A DNA stretch of 64,000 nucleotides. Source: WTGJ01 sp965237765. Its GTDB lineage: Bacteria; Chloroflexota; Anaerolineae; Aggregatilineales; Phototrophicaceae. The notes under the pieces were generated by a model. The model ran no database searches and was not told the origin of the DNA. It worked only from the letters and a program-made list of their open reading frames with translations. Location: the NCBI GenBank assembly GCA_965237765.1, contig OZ250157.1:2356001-2420000 (forward strand), given 5' to 3'. Of this stretch, positions 33,683 to 42,557 are shown piece after piece (position 1 is the stretch's first letter; every line of letters starts with the position of its first letter). A program made the translations under genes and the position numbers.

Positions 33683-36600
33683 TTGGAAGCGAGAGATTTC
33701 AGCGCATTGCGCATCAGCCTGGCTTCACCGGAAGAAATCCAACGATGGTCCTATGGTGAAGTTACGAAACCAGAAACCATAAATTACCGCCGCTTGCGGC
33801 CAGAGAAGGACGGCTTGTTTTGTGAAGCCATCTTCGGCCCAACCAAGGACTGGCAATGCTATTGCGGTAAATACAAAAACGTGCGCCATCGCGGCGTGAT
33901 TTGTGATAAATGTGGCGTTCAAGTAACGCGCTCCTCCGTGCGGCGTGAGCGTATGGGGCATATTGAGCTGGCGGCGCCAGTCGCGCATGTCTGGTATACG
34001 CGGCGGGTGCCGAGTCACCTGGGTTTGTTGCTGGACGTCAATCGTAAGAATCTCGACCGCGTGCTCTATTTTGCGCAATATGTCATCACGCAGATGGACG
34101 AGGACGCACGGCAAAAGGCGTTGAAGCGGCTCGATAAGGAGCTCGCCGAGCGCGAACAGGAAGTCTGCGCCGAAATCGAAGAACAAATCGACGAATTGCG
34201 GGAAGCGCAAGCCGCGGAAGCATCGCGCTTGGTCAGCGAGAGGGAAGAATTGCTATCCGCGATTGCGGCGGACCTGAACTCTAAAACAGAAGCCTTAATG
34301 CGGGAAGCGCAGGCAGCGCAGTCTCAGATCGAGGATTCGATGGATGTGCCCGCCAGGGCCGCCATTCGTCTCGATAGCCTGGATCTGGAGATTGTCAAGA
34401 AGGGTGCAGAGCCCAAGAATCAGCACATCTCGTTCATCCAGGAAGCGGTCGCCGAGCGCTTGCGGCAACTGCAAGCGGAAAACGAAACCGAGCGCCAAAG
34501 ACAATTGGCGGAGCTCGCCCATCCAGCCGCCGCGGGAATTGATTCCGAGTTGGAAGCCGAGTTGAGCGCGCAAATTGAAGCACTCCATGTTGAGGCAGAA
34601 GAGACCCGCGCCATAATAAACAAGCGCATGGGGGAGAAGGCAGAAGCCAGTATTAAATTGGATTCGCAGAAAAAATACATCATCACCAAGGGTAACATCA
34701 TCAAGGAATTGCATCTACAGCGCATTGAGGATGCTGTTGAGGAACGGCAGCAGGCATTACATTTCGCCAAAGAGAAAGAGCGCGAAACTCGGCTGGAAGA
34801 GCTAGCGAACGCTCAAGTGAACGAATCGGTCGATTATCGGGCACAGATCGCCGAGTTGGAGCGTCTTTGTGACGAAAGGCGGCGGCAAATTCGCCAAAGC
34901 GCCGATCGAACGCGGGAAGAGTTGCTCTGGTTCCAACCGGTTGATTTCCGCCGACCGCCGCAATTCCTGACCGAGAATCGCTACCGTGAATTGAAGGGAC
35001 GTTACGGGCAGGTCTTCTCAGCGCATATGGGGGCAGAATCCTTTCAGATACTGTTGCAACGGCTTGATCTCGATGGCCTCTCCACCCACCTGTGGGAAGA
35101 GATGCGCACGACGCGTTCGAAGCAGAAGCGCGATAAAGCGGTGAAGCGTCTGCGCGTAGTGGAACGGCTGCGAAAGAGCGGTAACAAACCGGAATGGATG
35201 ATTCTCACGATGTTGCCGGTCATCCCGCCTGATTTGCGGCCGATGGTGCAGCTGGATGGTGGGCGTTTCGCTACAAGCGATATGAACGACCTATACCGTC
35301 GCGTCATCAATCGCAACAAGCGGCTGAAGCACTTGTTGGACCTCGGTGCGCCTGATGTCATCGTGCGCAACGAGAAGCGTATGCTGCAAGAAGCGGTGGA
35401 TAGCCTTATCGATAACAGCCAGCGTGGGAAGGCGTTGAGCCGCCGCGGCCGTCGTGAGTTGAAATCGCTCAGCGATATGCTCAAGGGCAAAAAGGGCCGT
35501 TTCCGTCGCAACCTGCTCGGCAAGCGTGTCGATTATTCCGGGCGCTCCGTCATTGTCATCGGGCCCAAGCTGAAATTGCACGAATGCGGCCTCCCGAAGA
35601 CGATGGCCCTCGAGTTGTTCCGGCCCTTTGTCATCAGTCGGTTGGTACAGCACAACTATGCCAGCAATGTCAAAGGCGCAAAACGTATTATCGAGCGCGA
35701 ACGATCGGAAGTCTGGGAAGTGCTCGAGGAGGTCATCAAGGAACGGCCGGTCTTCTTGAACCGCGCCCCTACCCTACACCGCCTCGGTATACAAGCTTTC
35801 GAACCGAAGCTGGTGGAGGGCGATGCCATTCAGATCCACCCACTTGTCTGCTCGGCATTCAACGCCGATTTCGATGGCGACCAGATGGCGGTCCACGTGC
35901 CGCTAAGCGAACGCGCCGTCCGTGAAACGCGCGAGCTGATGCTGAGTACGCGCAACTTGCTGAAGCCTGCTGATGGCTCGCCTATCGTCGGGCCGTCGAA
36001 AGACATGGTACTCGGCATCTACTACCTCACCATGGACCCCACGGTGGATATCGTCACTAGGAGTGAGCGAGCGGATGACTTTCGGTGCATCGCGACCGTG
36101 CACGACACGAAGGTTAAAGTGGGCATCGCGCATTCCTCCAACGGCTATTATTTCTCGGAACGGGAAGAAATCCCCGGACGCGTGATCTATCAGGATGTCG
36201 TAGAAGAGGATGAACGCGGTCGCTCGCGAATTAGCGAAGGGGCTATCGATCGCACCGTGCGCGCCTTACGAGAGGGTGAGGTGGATTGCCTGCTAGCCAA
36301 TGGCCATGAAGCGCTAATACAATACGCGCCGCTCTTTGAATCCGGCGAGTTGGTCATCAGCAATTTGCACGGGCGCCGCAGCGTCGTCGATATCGACGAG
36401 GTGATGATGCTCTATAACATCGGCCAGGTGGGGTTGCATACGCCGATCTTGCTCGGCAATCCCTACGAGCGCAAAGTGTCTGACACGGCGCCCCAGATCA
36501 CGACGGTGGGCCGCGCGATCTTCAACTCCATCTTGCCTGATGATTTGCGCTTTCAAAACGAAAAGTTCACCAAAGATGGTTTGCAAAACCTGGTTGCGGA

Positions 36601-38623
36601 ATGCTATCAGAAGATCGGTTCGGAGCAGACGACCCAGGTTATCGACGAGATCAAGAATCTCGGTTTCCAATACGCGACGATTTCCGGTACGACGGTGGCC
36701 ATCGCCGACCTGACCATCCCTAAGGAACGTGACAGGATCTTGAGCAGCGCGCAAGTGGCTGTGGACGATGCGTCTCGCGATTATCGCCGTGGCCTGCTTA
36801 CCGAAGACGAACGCTATCAGATCACGATTGAGCGTTGGAACGAGGCAAAGAATCAACTACAAAGCATCATTGGTGACGCCATCGACCCTTATGGCCCCAT
36901 TGCCATCATGGCGCTCTCTGGTTCATCAAAAGGAGGTTTCGGCCCGATCACCCAAATGGCCGGCATGCGCGGCCTGATGGCCGACCCCTCCGGGCGTATC
37001 ATCGATTTGCCGATCAAAAGCAACTTCCGTTCTGGCCTCACACCACTGGAGTATTTCATCTCTACGCATGGCTCACGCAAGGGCCTGACCGATACAGCGC
37101 TGCGCACTGCTGATGCGGGTTATCTGACGCGCCGCCTCGTCGACGTCGCGCAGGATGTCATCGTCAACCGCTGGGATTGCGGGACGAGCGAATGCGCGAA
37201 AATCCGAACGAGTGATGACATTGCGGGGCAGAAGCTGAATGAGCGCATCGTGGGCCGTTGTGCCAGCGAAGACATCCTCCACCCCGAAGATGGCACACTC
37301 ATCGCTGCCCGCAATGATCTGATTGATGAAGAAATCGCTCTAGAAATCGTCGAAGCGAAAGTGGAAATAGTGCCGGTTCGCAGTCCACTCACCTGCGGCC
37401 TCACGCATGGCATTTGCGCGCTTTGCTATGGGCGTGATCTAGGGCGCGGCGAAATGGTGGAGATCGGCGAGGCCGTGGGTATCGTCGCGGCGCAATCCAT
37501 CGGCGAGCCTGGTACGCAGCTCACGCTCCGCACTTTCCAAACCGGTGGTACGGCCGGCCCGGTCGATATCACGAGCGGTTTGCCGCGCGTGGAGGAGCTC
37601 TTCGAGGCACGCACCAGACCCAAGGGTGAAGCGATCATGGCGGAGATTGGCGGCCGAGTACGGTTGACGCGCGAAGAGGGTGTGCGCCGCATTACCATCA
37701 TTGATAGCCAGGTGCGCAACGAAGAATTTCCGTTGGGCGACGGCTGGGAGTTACTCGTCAGCGAAGGCGCCAGTGTACAAGATGGCACGGAAGTCGTGCG
37801 CAATCTTGAGACAAACGAGCTGCTTGTCGCCAGCGGCGAAGGTGAGGCGAGTATTGAAGATGACCGCCTATACCTTCGCTACGAGCAAATTGACGAGCGG
37901 GTGTATGATTTGCCGGTCAGCGCGATCATCATGGGAGATATCGTGGATGGTGGCCAGGTAATTGCTGGGCAGCAGCTCACCGAAGGTTCAAAGAATCCGC
38001 ACCTCGTGTTGCGCGTGCAGGGGCGTGACGCGGCCCAAATGTATCTGCTGGTCGAGATGCAAAAGGTCTATCGTAGCCAGGGCGTCATAATTGCCGACAA
38101 GCATTTCGAAATTATCATCCGCAAGATGTTTTCCAAAGTGCGCATTCTCGATAGCGGCGATAGCGAATTGCTGCCAGGCGATGTGGTGGAGCGCTTGGTG
38201 CTGCTGGATACAAACGACAAGCTGGTAGAGGAGGGTTTGGAGCCGGCGACAAGCGAGCCATTGCTCCTGCGTATCACGCAAAGCGCGCTAGAAACGGAAA
38301 GCTTCCTCTCCGCCGCCAGCTTCCAGCACACCATTAAGGAGCTCGCCAGAGCCGCTGTGGAAGGCGCCGAAGATCGGCTTTGTGGACTGAAAGAAAATGT
38401 TATCATCGGCAAGCTCATCCCGGCCGGCACCGGCTTCCACACTTATCAGCACCGTGATTTGGGAGCTGATGTTGATGATTACGACGAGTTGATTCCGGAA
38501 TTGGGTAGTGAAGAAGTCGAGTTTGTACTAGAGGGCGATGCGCACACGACCGATTCGGAAGAACTCACCATTGCTGATGTCGATGGAATCGGCTCCTTGC
38601 CCGAACCGAGTAGCGATAATTGA
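33683..38623 (+). CDS. rpoC: DNA-directed RNA polymerase subunit beta-prime with a duplicated coiled-coil insertion
   Basis: 1646 residues, about 240 longer than E. coli. TTG start with AAGGAGG 6 bases upstream. Zinc-ribbon cysteines 59, 61, 74 and 77; catalytic NADFDGDQM; trigger-loop and bridge-helix regions intact; second zinc site CGTSEC ... CGLTHGICALC. Residues ~145-415 are a charged, helical insertion in the clamp, at roughly the place of the Thermus beta-prime insertion. It contains two copies of a unit offset by exactly 96 residues: LDS at 230 and 326, KG at 240 and 336, AVxER at 255 and 351, RxxxLxEL at 271 and 367. rpoB is not adjacent. A polar, acidic C-terminal tail follows residue ~1600. 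Confidence 0.97.
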   Translation: MEARDFSALRISLASPEEIQRWSYGEVTKPETINYRRLRPEKDGLFCEAIFGPTKDWQCYCGKYKNVRHRGVICDKCGVQVTRSSVRRERMGHIELAAPVAHVWYTRRVPSHLGLLLDVNRKNLDRVLYFAQYVITQMDEDARQKALKRLDKELAEREQEVCAEIEEQIDELREAQAAEASRLVSEREELLSAIAADLNSKTEALMREAQAAQSQIEDSMDVPARAAIRLDSLDLEIVKKGAEPKNQHISFIQEAVAERLRQLQAENETERQRQLAELAHPAAAGIDSELEAELSAQIEALHVEAEETRAIINKRMGEKAEASIKLDSQKKYIITKGNIIKELHLQRIEDAVEERQQALHFAKEKERETRLEELANAQVNESVDYRAQIAELERLCDERRRQIRQSADRTREELLWFQPVDFRRPPQFLTENRYRELKGRYGQVFSAHMGAESFQILLQRLDLDGLSTHLWEEMRTTRSKQKRDKAVKRLRVVERLRKSGNKPEWMILTMLPVIPPDLRPMVQLDGGRFATSDMNDLYRRVINRNKRLKHLLDLGAPDVIVRNEKRMLQEAVDSLIDNSQRGKALSRRGRRELKSLSDMLKGKKGRFRRNLLGKRVDYSGRSVIVIGPKLKLHECGLPKTMALELFRPFVISRLVQHNYASNVKGAKRIIERERSEVWEVLEEVIKERPVFLNRAPTLHRLGIQAFEPKLVEGDAIQIHPLVCSAFNADFDGDQMAVHVPLSERAVRETRELMLSTRNLLKPADGSPIVGPSKDMVLGIYYLTMDPTVDIVTRSERADDFRCIATVHDTKVKVGIAHSSNGYYFSEREEIPGRVIYQDVVEEDERGRSRISEGAIDRTVRALREGEVDCLLANGHEALIQYAPLFESGELVISNLHGRRSVVDIDEVMMLYNIGQVGLHTPILLGNPYERKVSDTAPQITTVGRAIFNSILPDDLRFQNEKFTKDGLQNLVAECYQKIGSEQTTQVIDEIKNLGFQYATISGTTVAIADLTIPKERDRILSSAQVAVDDASRDYRRGLLTEDERYQITIERWNEAKNQLQSIIGDAIDPYGPIAIMALSGSSKGGFGPITQMAGMRGLMADPSGRIIDLPIKSNFRSGLTPLEYFISTHGSRKGLTDTALRTADAGYLTRRLVDVAQDVIVNRWDCGTSECAKIRTSDDIAGQKLNERIVGRCASEDILHPEDGTLIAARNDLIDEEIALEIVEAKVEIVPVRSPLTCGLTHGICALCYGRDLGRGEMVEIGEAVGIVAAQSIGEPGTQLTLRTFQTGGTAGPVDITSGLPRVEELFEARTRPKGEAIMAEIGGRVRLTREEGVRRITIIDSQVRNEEFPLGDGWELLVSEGASVQDGTEVVRNLETNELLVASGEGEASIEDDRLYLRYEQIDERVYDLPVSAIIMGDIVDGGQVIAGQQLTEGSKNPHLVLRVQGRDAAQMYLLVEMQKVYRSQGVIIADKHFEIIIRKMFSKVRILDSGDSELLPGDVVERLVLLDTNDKLVEEGLEPATSEPLLLRITQSALETESFLSAASFQHTIKELARAAVEGAEDRLCGLKENVIIGKLIPAGTGFHTYQHRDLGADVDDYDELIPELGSEEVEFVLEGDAHTTDSEELTIADVDGIGSLPEPSSDN

Positions 38624-38644
38624 GCGAAATCCGACGAGTATCAG

Positions 38645-38674
38645 ACGGCACGGCGAGAATATGCGCCGTGCCGT
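38645..38674. terminator. Perfect hairpin between convergent rpoC and lipoprotein genes
   Basis: ACGGCACGGCG and CGCCGTGCCGT form an 11-bp perfect stem with an 8-base loop. The T-tract is weak on both sides (TGGTTT on plus). Its place between two stops (38623 and 38679) supports a bidirectional terminator. Confidence 0.75.
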
Positions 38675-38678
38675 TGGT

Positions 38679-39995
38679 TTATGGGCAATCCCAGATGACG
38701 CAACCGGTGAAGGCTTCCCGGAGCTGCCAGTAAACCGGCCGCTCAATATATTTGGCGGGGATAATCAAACTATAGGCAGCGCGCTCGTCGCGGTTGTTGA
38801 TGTTCAACTCGCTCGCGCCGAAGTTCAAATTCCATAGGAACATTTTGTCGATATCGGCCCGCTCTTCGCTAATTTGGAGTGCGCGCAGCGTGTATTCCGA
38901 TTGTTGGGCCAGGTTATTATAGGACATCCATGGTTGTGGTGGTTCGCCCCATAGGTCTTCCCAGGTCGCCCAGCCAAATTCAGTCACCCAAAAAGGGATA
39001 CCGCCGTGGCCGTTGGATCTCATGATCGCGCGATAATCATCCAGCGTGTTGGCGAAGAAGAACTGTGGGTGTTCATCCCAGCCTCGTTCGGGACCAGATG
39101 AGCAGCAACGCGCATCAGGCGGATTGCCCCAGCTATAGGGGTGGATGCCGACGGCGATATCGTGATAATTCGCCAGTCCGGCAGCGTACATTTCACGCAG
39201 GTATTGACGGTCATCGCGCGCGTGTGGTAGCTCTGCGACTGGTGAAAGACCGGCTGTGATGATGGTGACGCTGGCACTATGCGAACGAATGGCTGTATGG
39301 GCGGCGGCGAAATAGCGCATGTATTCGCGGCCATTCAGGGGCCGCCCAGTCCATTCGCGGATCAAATTTGGTTCATTCCAGATTTCGTACGCGTTAATCA
39401 GCTGTCCGATGCCGCGCCCAAACAAGAAGTGGATAAAATTCGCCAGCGTGTCGGGGTTTTCTGGCGGACCTTCGTCTTTGTGAGAGGTTCGGGCCCAATC
39501 AGGCGCGCGCGCCAGACTAACGAGGATGTTGAAGCCGCGGCGCTTGGCGTCTTGCAGGTGCAGCTCCGTGCGCTTGATATTTTCCTCCCATTCAGCGGGG
39601 CCGCGGGCTTGCAGGTAATCCCAGGCAAGTTGCAACTTGATCCAGCGAATGCCCAGGCGTTCGACTTGCAGCATCGCCTGCGCCCAATCCTCGTCGGAGA
39701 GGTGCAGCACGAGTTGGATGCCCACGTTTTCGCCATTGAGGCGTGGCGCTGGTGGCAGGGTGGCCATTGGGATGGCGGTAGGTGCTGGTGTAGAGGGTAT
39801 CGGGCTTTGCGTGGGCGGGCGCGTATAATCCGGGCCGACGACGGCGCCCGGCCAGGCGGTTGCCGCGGTGACGGGCGTACTGAGGGGCGTATTTTCCACA
39901 TAGGCTATGGGGGTTTGGCCATCCGTGCAGGAAACGATCAGGCCAATGAGCGTGATCATGGCGAGGGTGAAACGTATATTTCGGACGTTCTTCAT
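38679..39995 (-). CDS. Secreted lipoprotein with a glycoside-hydrolase-like (beta/alpha)8 domain
   Basis: 438 residues. Lipoprotein signal ending LIVSC (Cys23), then a Pro/Thr-rich linker (residues ~35-85), then a TIM-barrel domain. It carries the clan GH-A hallmarks: acid/base Glu208 in YEIWNEPNL and nucleophile Glu339 in FWVTEFGWAT. GLSPVAELPHARDD and GIHPYSWGNPP lie between. This fits GH5/GH39-like enzymes acting on beta-linked polysaccharides at the cell surface; substrate unknown. The minus-strand TGCTATCAT (40005-40013) ends 9 bases before the ATG, another near-leaderless arrangement. Confidence 0.82.
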   Translation of the reverse strand: MKNVRNIRFTLAMITLIGLIVSCTDGQTPIAYVENTPLSTPVTAATAWPGAVVGPDYTRPPTQSPIPSTPAPTAIPMATLPPAPRLNGENVGIQLVLHLSDEDWAQAMLQVERLGIRWIKLQLAWDYLQARGPAEWEENIKRTELHLQDAKRRGFNILVSLARAPDWARTSHKDEGPPENPDTLANFIHFLFGRGIGQLINAYEIWNEPNLIREWTGRPLNGREYMRYFAAAHTAIRSHSASVTIITAGLSPVAELPHARDDRQYLREMYAAGLANYHDIAVGIHPYSWGNPPDARCCSSGPERGWDEHPQFFFANTLDDYRAIMRSNGHGGIPFWVTEFGWATWEDLWGEPPQPWMSYNNLAQQSEYTLRALQISEERADIDKMFLWNLNFGASELNINNRDERAAYSLIIPAKYIERPVYWQLREAFTGCVIWDCP

Positions 39996-40102
39996 CGTGC
40001 TGTTATGATAGCACGTGTGTCTATAGGCAACTTCCGCTTAGGATAGATGCTCAGTTTCGCAGCAGCAACAGCACGAATTGATAGGGCAGCCAGGGAGAAG
40101 CG

Positions 40103-42541
40103 ATGAACGCAGAAGCGACCGGCATGGTCCATATCGAGAGCGAAATGAGCGATTCGTATTTGGACTATGCGATGAGCGTGATCGTGGCGCGTGCTTTGCC
40201 GGATGCGCGCGATGGTATGAAACCGGTGCACCGCCGCATACTCTACGCCATGCACGAGATGGGTATGCGCGCCGGCGCCGATTATAAGAAGAGCGCACGC
40301 ATTGTCGGCGAAGTGCTTGGCAAGTTCCACCCACATGGCGATGGCGCGGTTTATGACACAATGGTGCGCCTCGCTCAGGATTTTGCGATGCGCAACCCAC
40401 TTCTCGAAGGACAGGGCAATTTCGGCAGCATTGACGGCGACGGCCCGGCGGCCATGCGGTATACCGAAGTGCGGATGGCCGCTCTCGGCGAAGAGATGAT
40501 GGTTGATATCGCGCGCGAGACAGTGCCCTTCATCAGTAATTTCGATGGCACCTTGCGCGAACCCGTAGTATTACCTGGCAAAATCCCAAACATGCTCGTT
40601 AACGGCGCTTCGGGCATCGCGGTCGGTATGGCGACGAGCATCCCGCCGCACAATTTGGGCGAAATCTGCGATGCCCTGCGCTATATGCTGGATCATTGGT
40701 TGCGCTTGGAGGAAATCACCCTCGAAGAATTGATGCAATTCATCCAGGGTCCCGATTTCCCGACGGGAGGTTTGCTCTTCCGGCATCCAGATGGCGACGA
40801 GGAGGGAGGTGCAGACAGTTTGCGCGCTGCGTATCAGAGCGGTCGTGGCAAAATTACCTTGCGCGGCCGTTTGCATACGGAACCGATTGGCCGCGGGCGG
40901 ATGGGTATTGTCGTCACACAGTTGCCCTACCAAGTGAACAAAGCGTCGTTGGTCGAACGCATCGCAAATTTGGCACGCCGCGGCCGTCTCGAGGGCCTGG
41001 CTGATCTGCGTGACGAATCGGACCGCAAGGGTCTGCGTTTGGTGCTGGAGTTGGGGCGTAACGTCGAGCCTGAGGCTCTGCTTCCCCTGCTCTATCGCCA
41101 TACGCCATTACAGGATACGTACTCCATTATCCTCCTCGCGCTGGTGGATGGCGTGCCGCGTTTGCTTTCGCTCAAGAAGGCGTTACGCATCTTCCTGGAG
41201 CATCGACTGGTCGTCTTGCGGAAACGATCGGTCTTTGAACTGCGCAAAGCGGAAGAGCGGGCACATATCCTGGAAGGATTGCTGATCGCTCTGAATAAAC
41301 TGGATGTGGTGGTGGAGATCACGCGTCGTTCACGACGCATCGAGAGCGCGCGGCAAAATTTGCGCAAGGCGTTGAAGATTAGCGAAGACCAGGCGCGCGC
41401 CATCCTAGATTTACCGTTGGGGCGCCTCGTCGCTTTGGAGCGCCGAAAGATACGCGCTGAATATCAGTCTATACAACGACGAATTCATGAGTTGCAAAAG
41501 CTATTGGGTAGTGACGAGCAACAGCGCGTCGTCATCAGCGAGGAGCTGGCCGAGCTGAGGGCACAATACCAGGACACGCGCCGCACGTTAATCGCCGATA
41601 GCTCCGCCAAAATCGACACCCAGAATAATGAGATGCTCGCTGAAGCCTGTTGGGTAACGCTGAGCGCGAGCGGAAAGTTGGGCCGCGTAGATCACGCAGA
41701 GGCGCCGCGCCCCAACACACGCAACCATGACACCACACGTGCATTGCAACGCGCTAATACTGCACAACCCTTTTTCGCATTCGCCGCTTCCGGGTATTGC
41801 GCAGCAATCAGCCCGCGCGATTTGCCACAAGTGCAAAAGGCGCAAGCAGGCCAGGGCATCGCTTATGTTTCGTCGATGGCATCTAGCGAGCGGGTCGTAG
41901 CGCTATTCGGTTTTGCGCCAGAGGATTCGGTTGAGGGTTTTCTTTTATTAGCGACGGCCGGTGGACTGGTGAAACGGATCGAGCTGGCGCGTCTGCCCGC
42001 TGGCCGGCGCGATGCTTTCCAAGTTATGAATATCCCCGAAGGCGACCAGCTGCTGACGGTGGTCAGGCATAACGTTGGGGACGAAATCGTGCTGGTCAGT
42101 GCTCGGGGCCGCATGATTTGCTTCGCGGCCGAGCAGGTGCGCGCCAGCGGATTGGCGGCAGGCGGCGTGCGTGGTATGAAACTCGCCGGCGAAGGGGATC
42201 ACATCGTCGCCACACTAGCTGCGCCGCCAGAAAGCGGCGATTGGCTTTGGTACATGACGGCGGAAGGACTGGCGGGTCGTACGGAGCTCGCCGAATTCCC
42301 GCGCTACCGTCGAGGGGCACAGGGCATCTTGACATTACGTATGCCATCGGATAGCCAAGGCCTGGGAGCGGCAGCGTTGGGTGGCGAGCGCGATCAATTG
42401 CTCGTCCTCAGCGATGCAGGCCGTGGGCGAATCGTTCGCCTCGGTAAAGCTCCCGTTTTAGAACGTGGCGCTAGGAAACTGACCGAAGCAGTTAATCTGC
42501 GCGACCGAGAGAAGGTCGCTGGAGTTTTGCGGTTGACTTAG
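40103..42541 (+). CDS. gyrA: Type IIA topoisomerase A subunit (GyrA/ParC family) lacking a recognisable GyrA box
   Basis: 812 residues; ATG at 40103 with GGGAG upstream. The cleavage core is complete: KPVHRRILYAM, KFHPHGDGAVYDTMVR and the active-site Tyr120 in AAMRYTEVRM. The beta-pinwheel C-terminal domain (residues ~500-812) is present (LLLATAGGLVKRIEL, GGVRGMKLAGEGD). The first blade, where gyrases carry QRRGGKG, reads EAPRPNTRNHDTTRALQRAN, so no GyrA box is visible and DNA wrapping may be lost. Gly81 replaces the quinolone-contacting Ser (E. coli Ser83). The gene symbol is provisional; ParC is equally possible. gyrB/parE is not adjacent. Confidence 0.85.
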   Translation: MNAEATGMVHIESEMSDSYLDYAMSVIVARALPDARDGMKPVHRRILYAMHEMGMRAGADYKKSARIVGEVLGKFHPHGDGAVYDTMVRLAQDFAMRNPLLEGQGNFGSIDGDGPAAMRYTEVRMAALGEEMMVDIARETVPFISNFDGTLREPVVLPGKIPNMLVNGASGIAVGMATSIPPHNLGEICDALRYMLDHWLRLEEITLEELMQFIQGPDFPTGGLLFRHPDGDEEGGADSLRAAYQSGRGKITLRGRLHTEPIGRGRMGIVVTQLPYQVNKASLVERIANLARRGRLEGLADLRDESDRKGLRLVLELGRNVEPEALLPLLYRHTPLQDTYSIILLALVDGVPRLLSLKKALRIFLEHRLVVLRKRSVFELRKAEERAHILEGLLIALNKLDVVVEITRRSRRIESARQNLRKALKISEDQARAILDLPLGRLVALERRKIRAEYQSIQRRIHELQKLLGSDEQQRVVISEELAELRAQYQDTRRTLIADSSAKIDTQNNEMLAEACWVTLSASGKLGRVDHAEAPRPNTRNHDTTRALQRANTAQPFFAFAASGYCAAISPRDLPQVQKAQAGQGIAYVSSMASSERVVALFGFAPEDSVEGFLLLATAGGLVKRIELARLPAGRRDAFQVMNIPEGDQLLTVVRHNVGDEIVLVSARGRMICFAAEQVRASGLAAGGVRGMKLAGEGDHIVATLAAPPESGDWLWYMTAEGLAGRTELAEFPRYRRGAQGILTLRMPSDSQGLGAAALGGERDQLLVLSDAGRGRIVRLGKAPVLERGARKLTEAVNLRDREKVAGVLRLT

Positions 42542-42557
42542 GAATGGATCAAGTGGC

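Noticed and set aside
38645..38674. 11-bp hairpin as a mobile-element end or operator
   Set aside because: Its position between two convergent stops is explained better by transcription termination.
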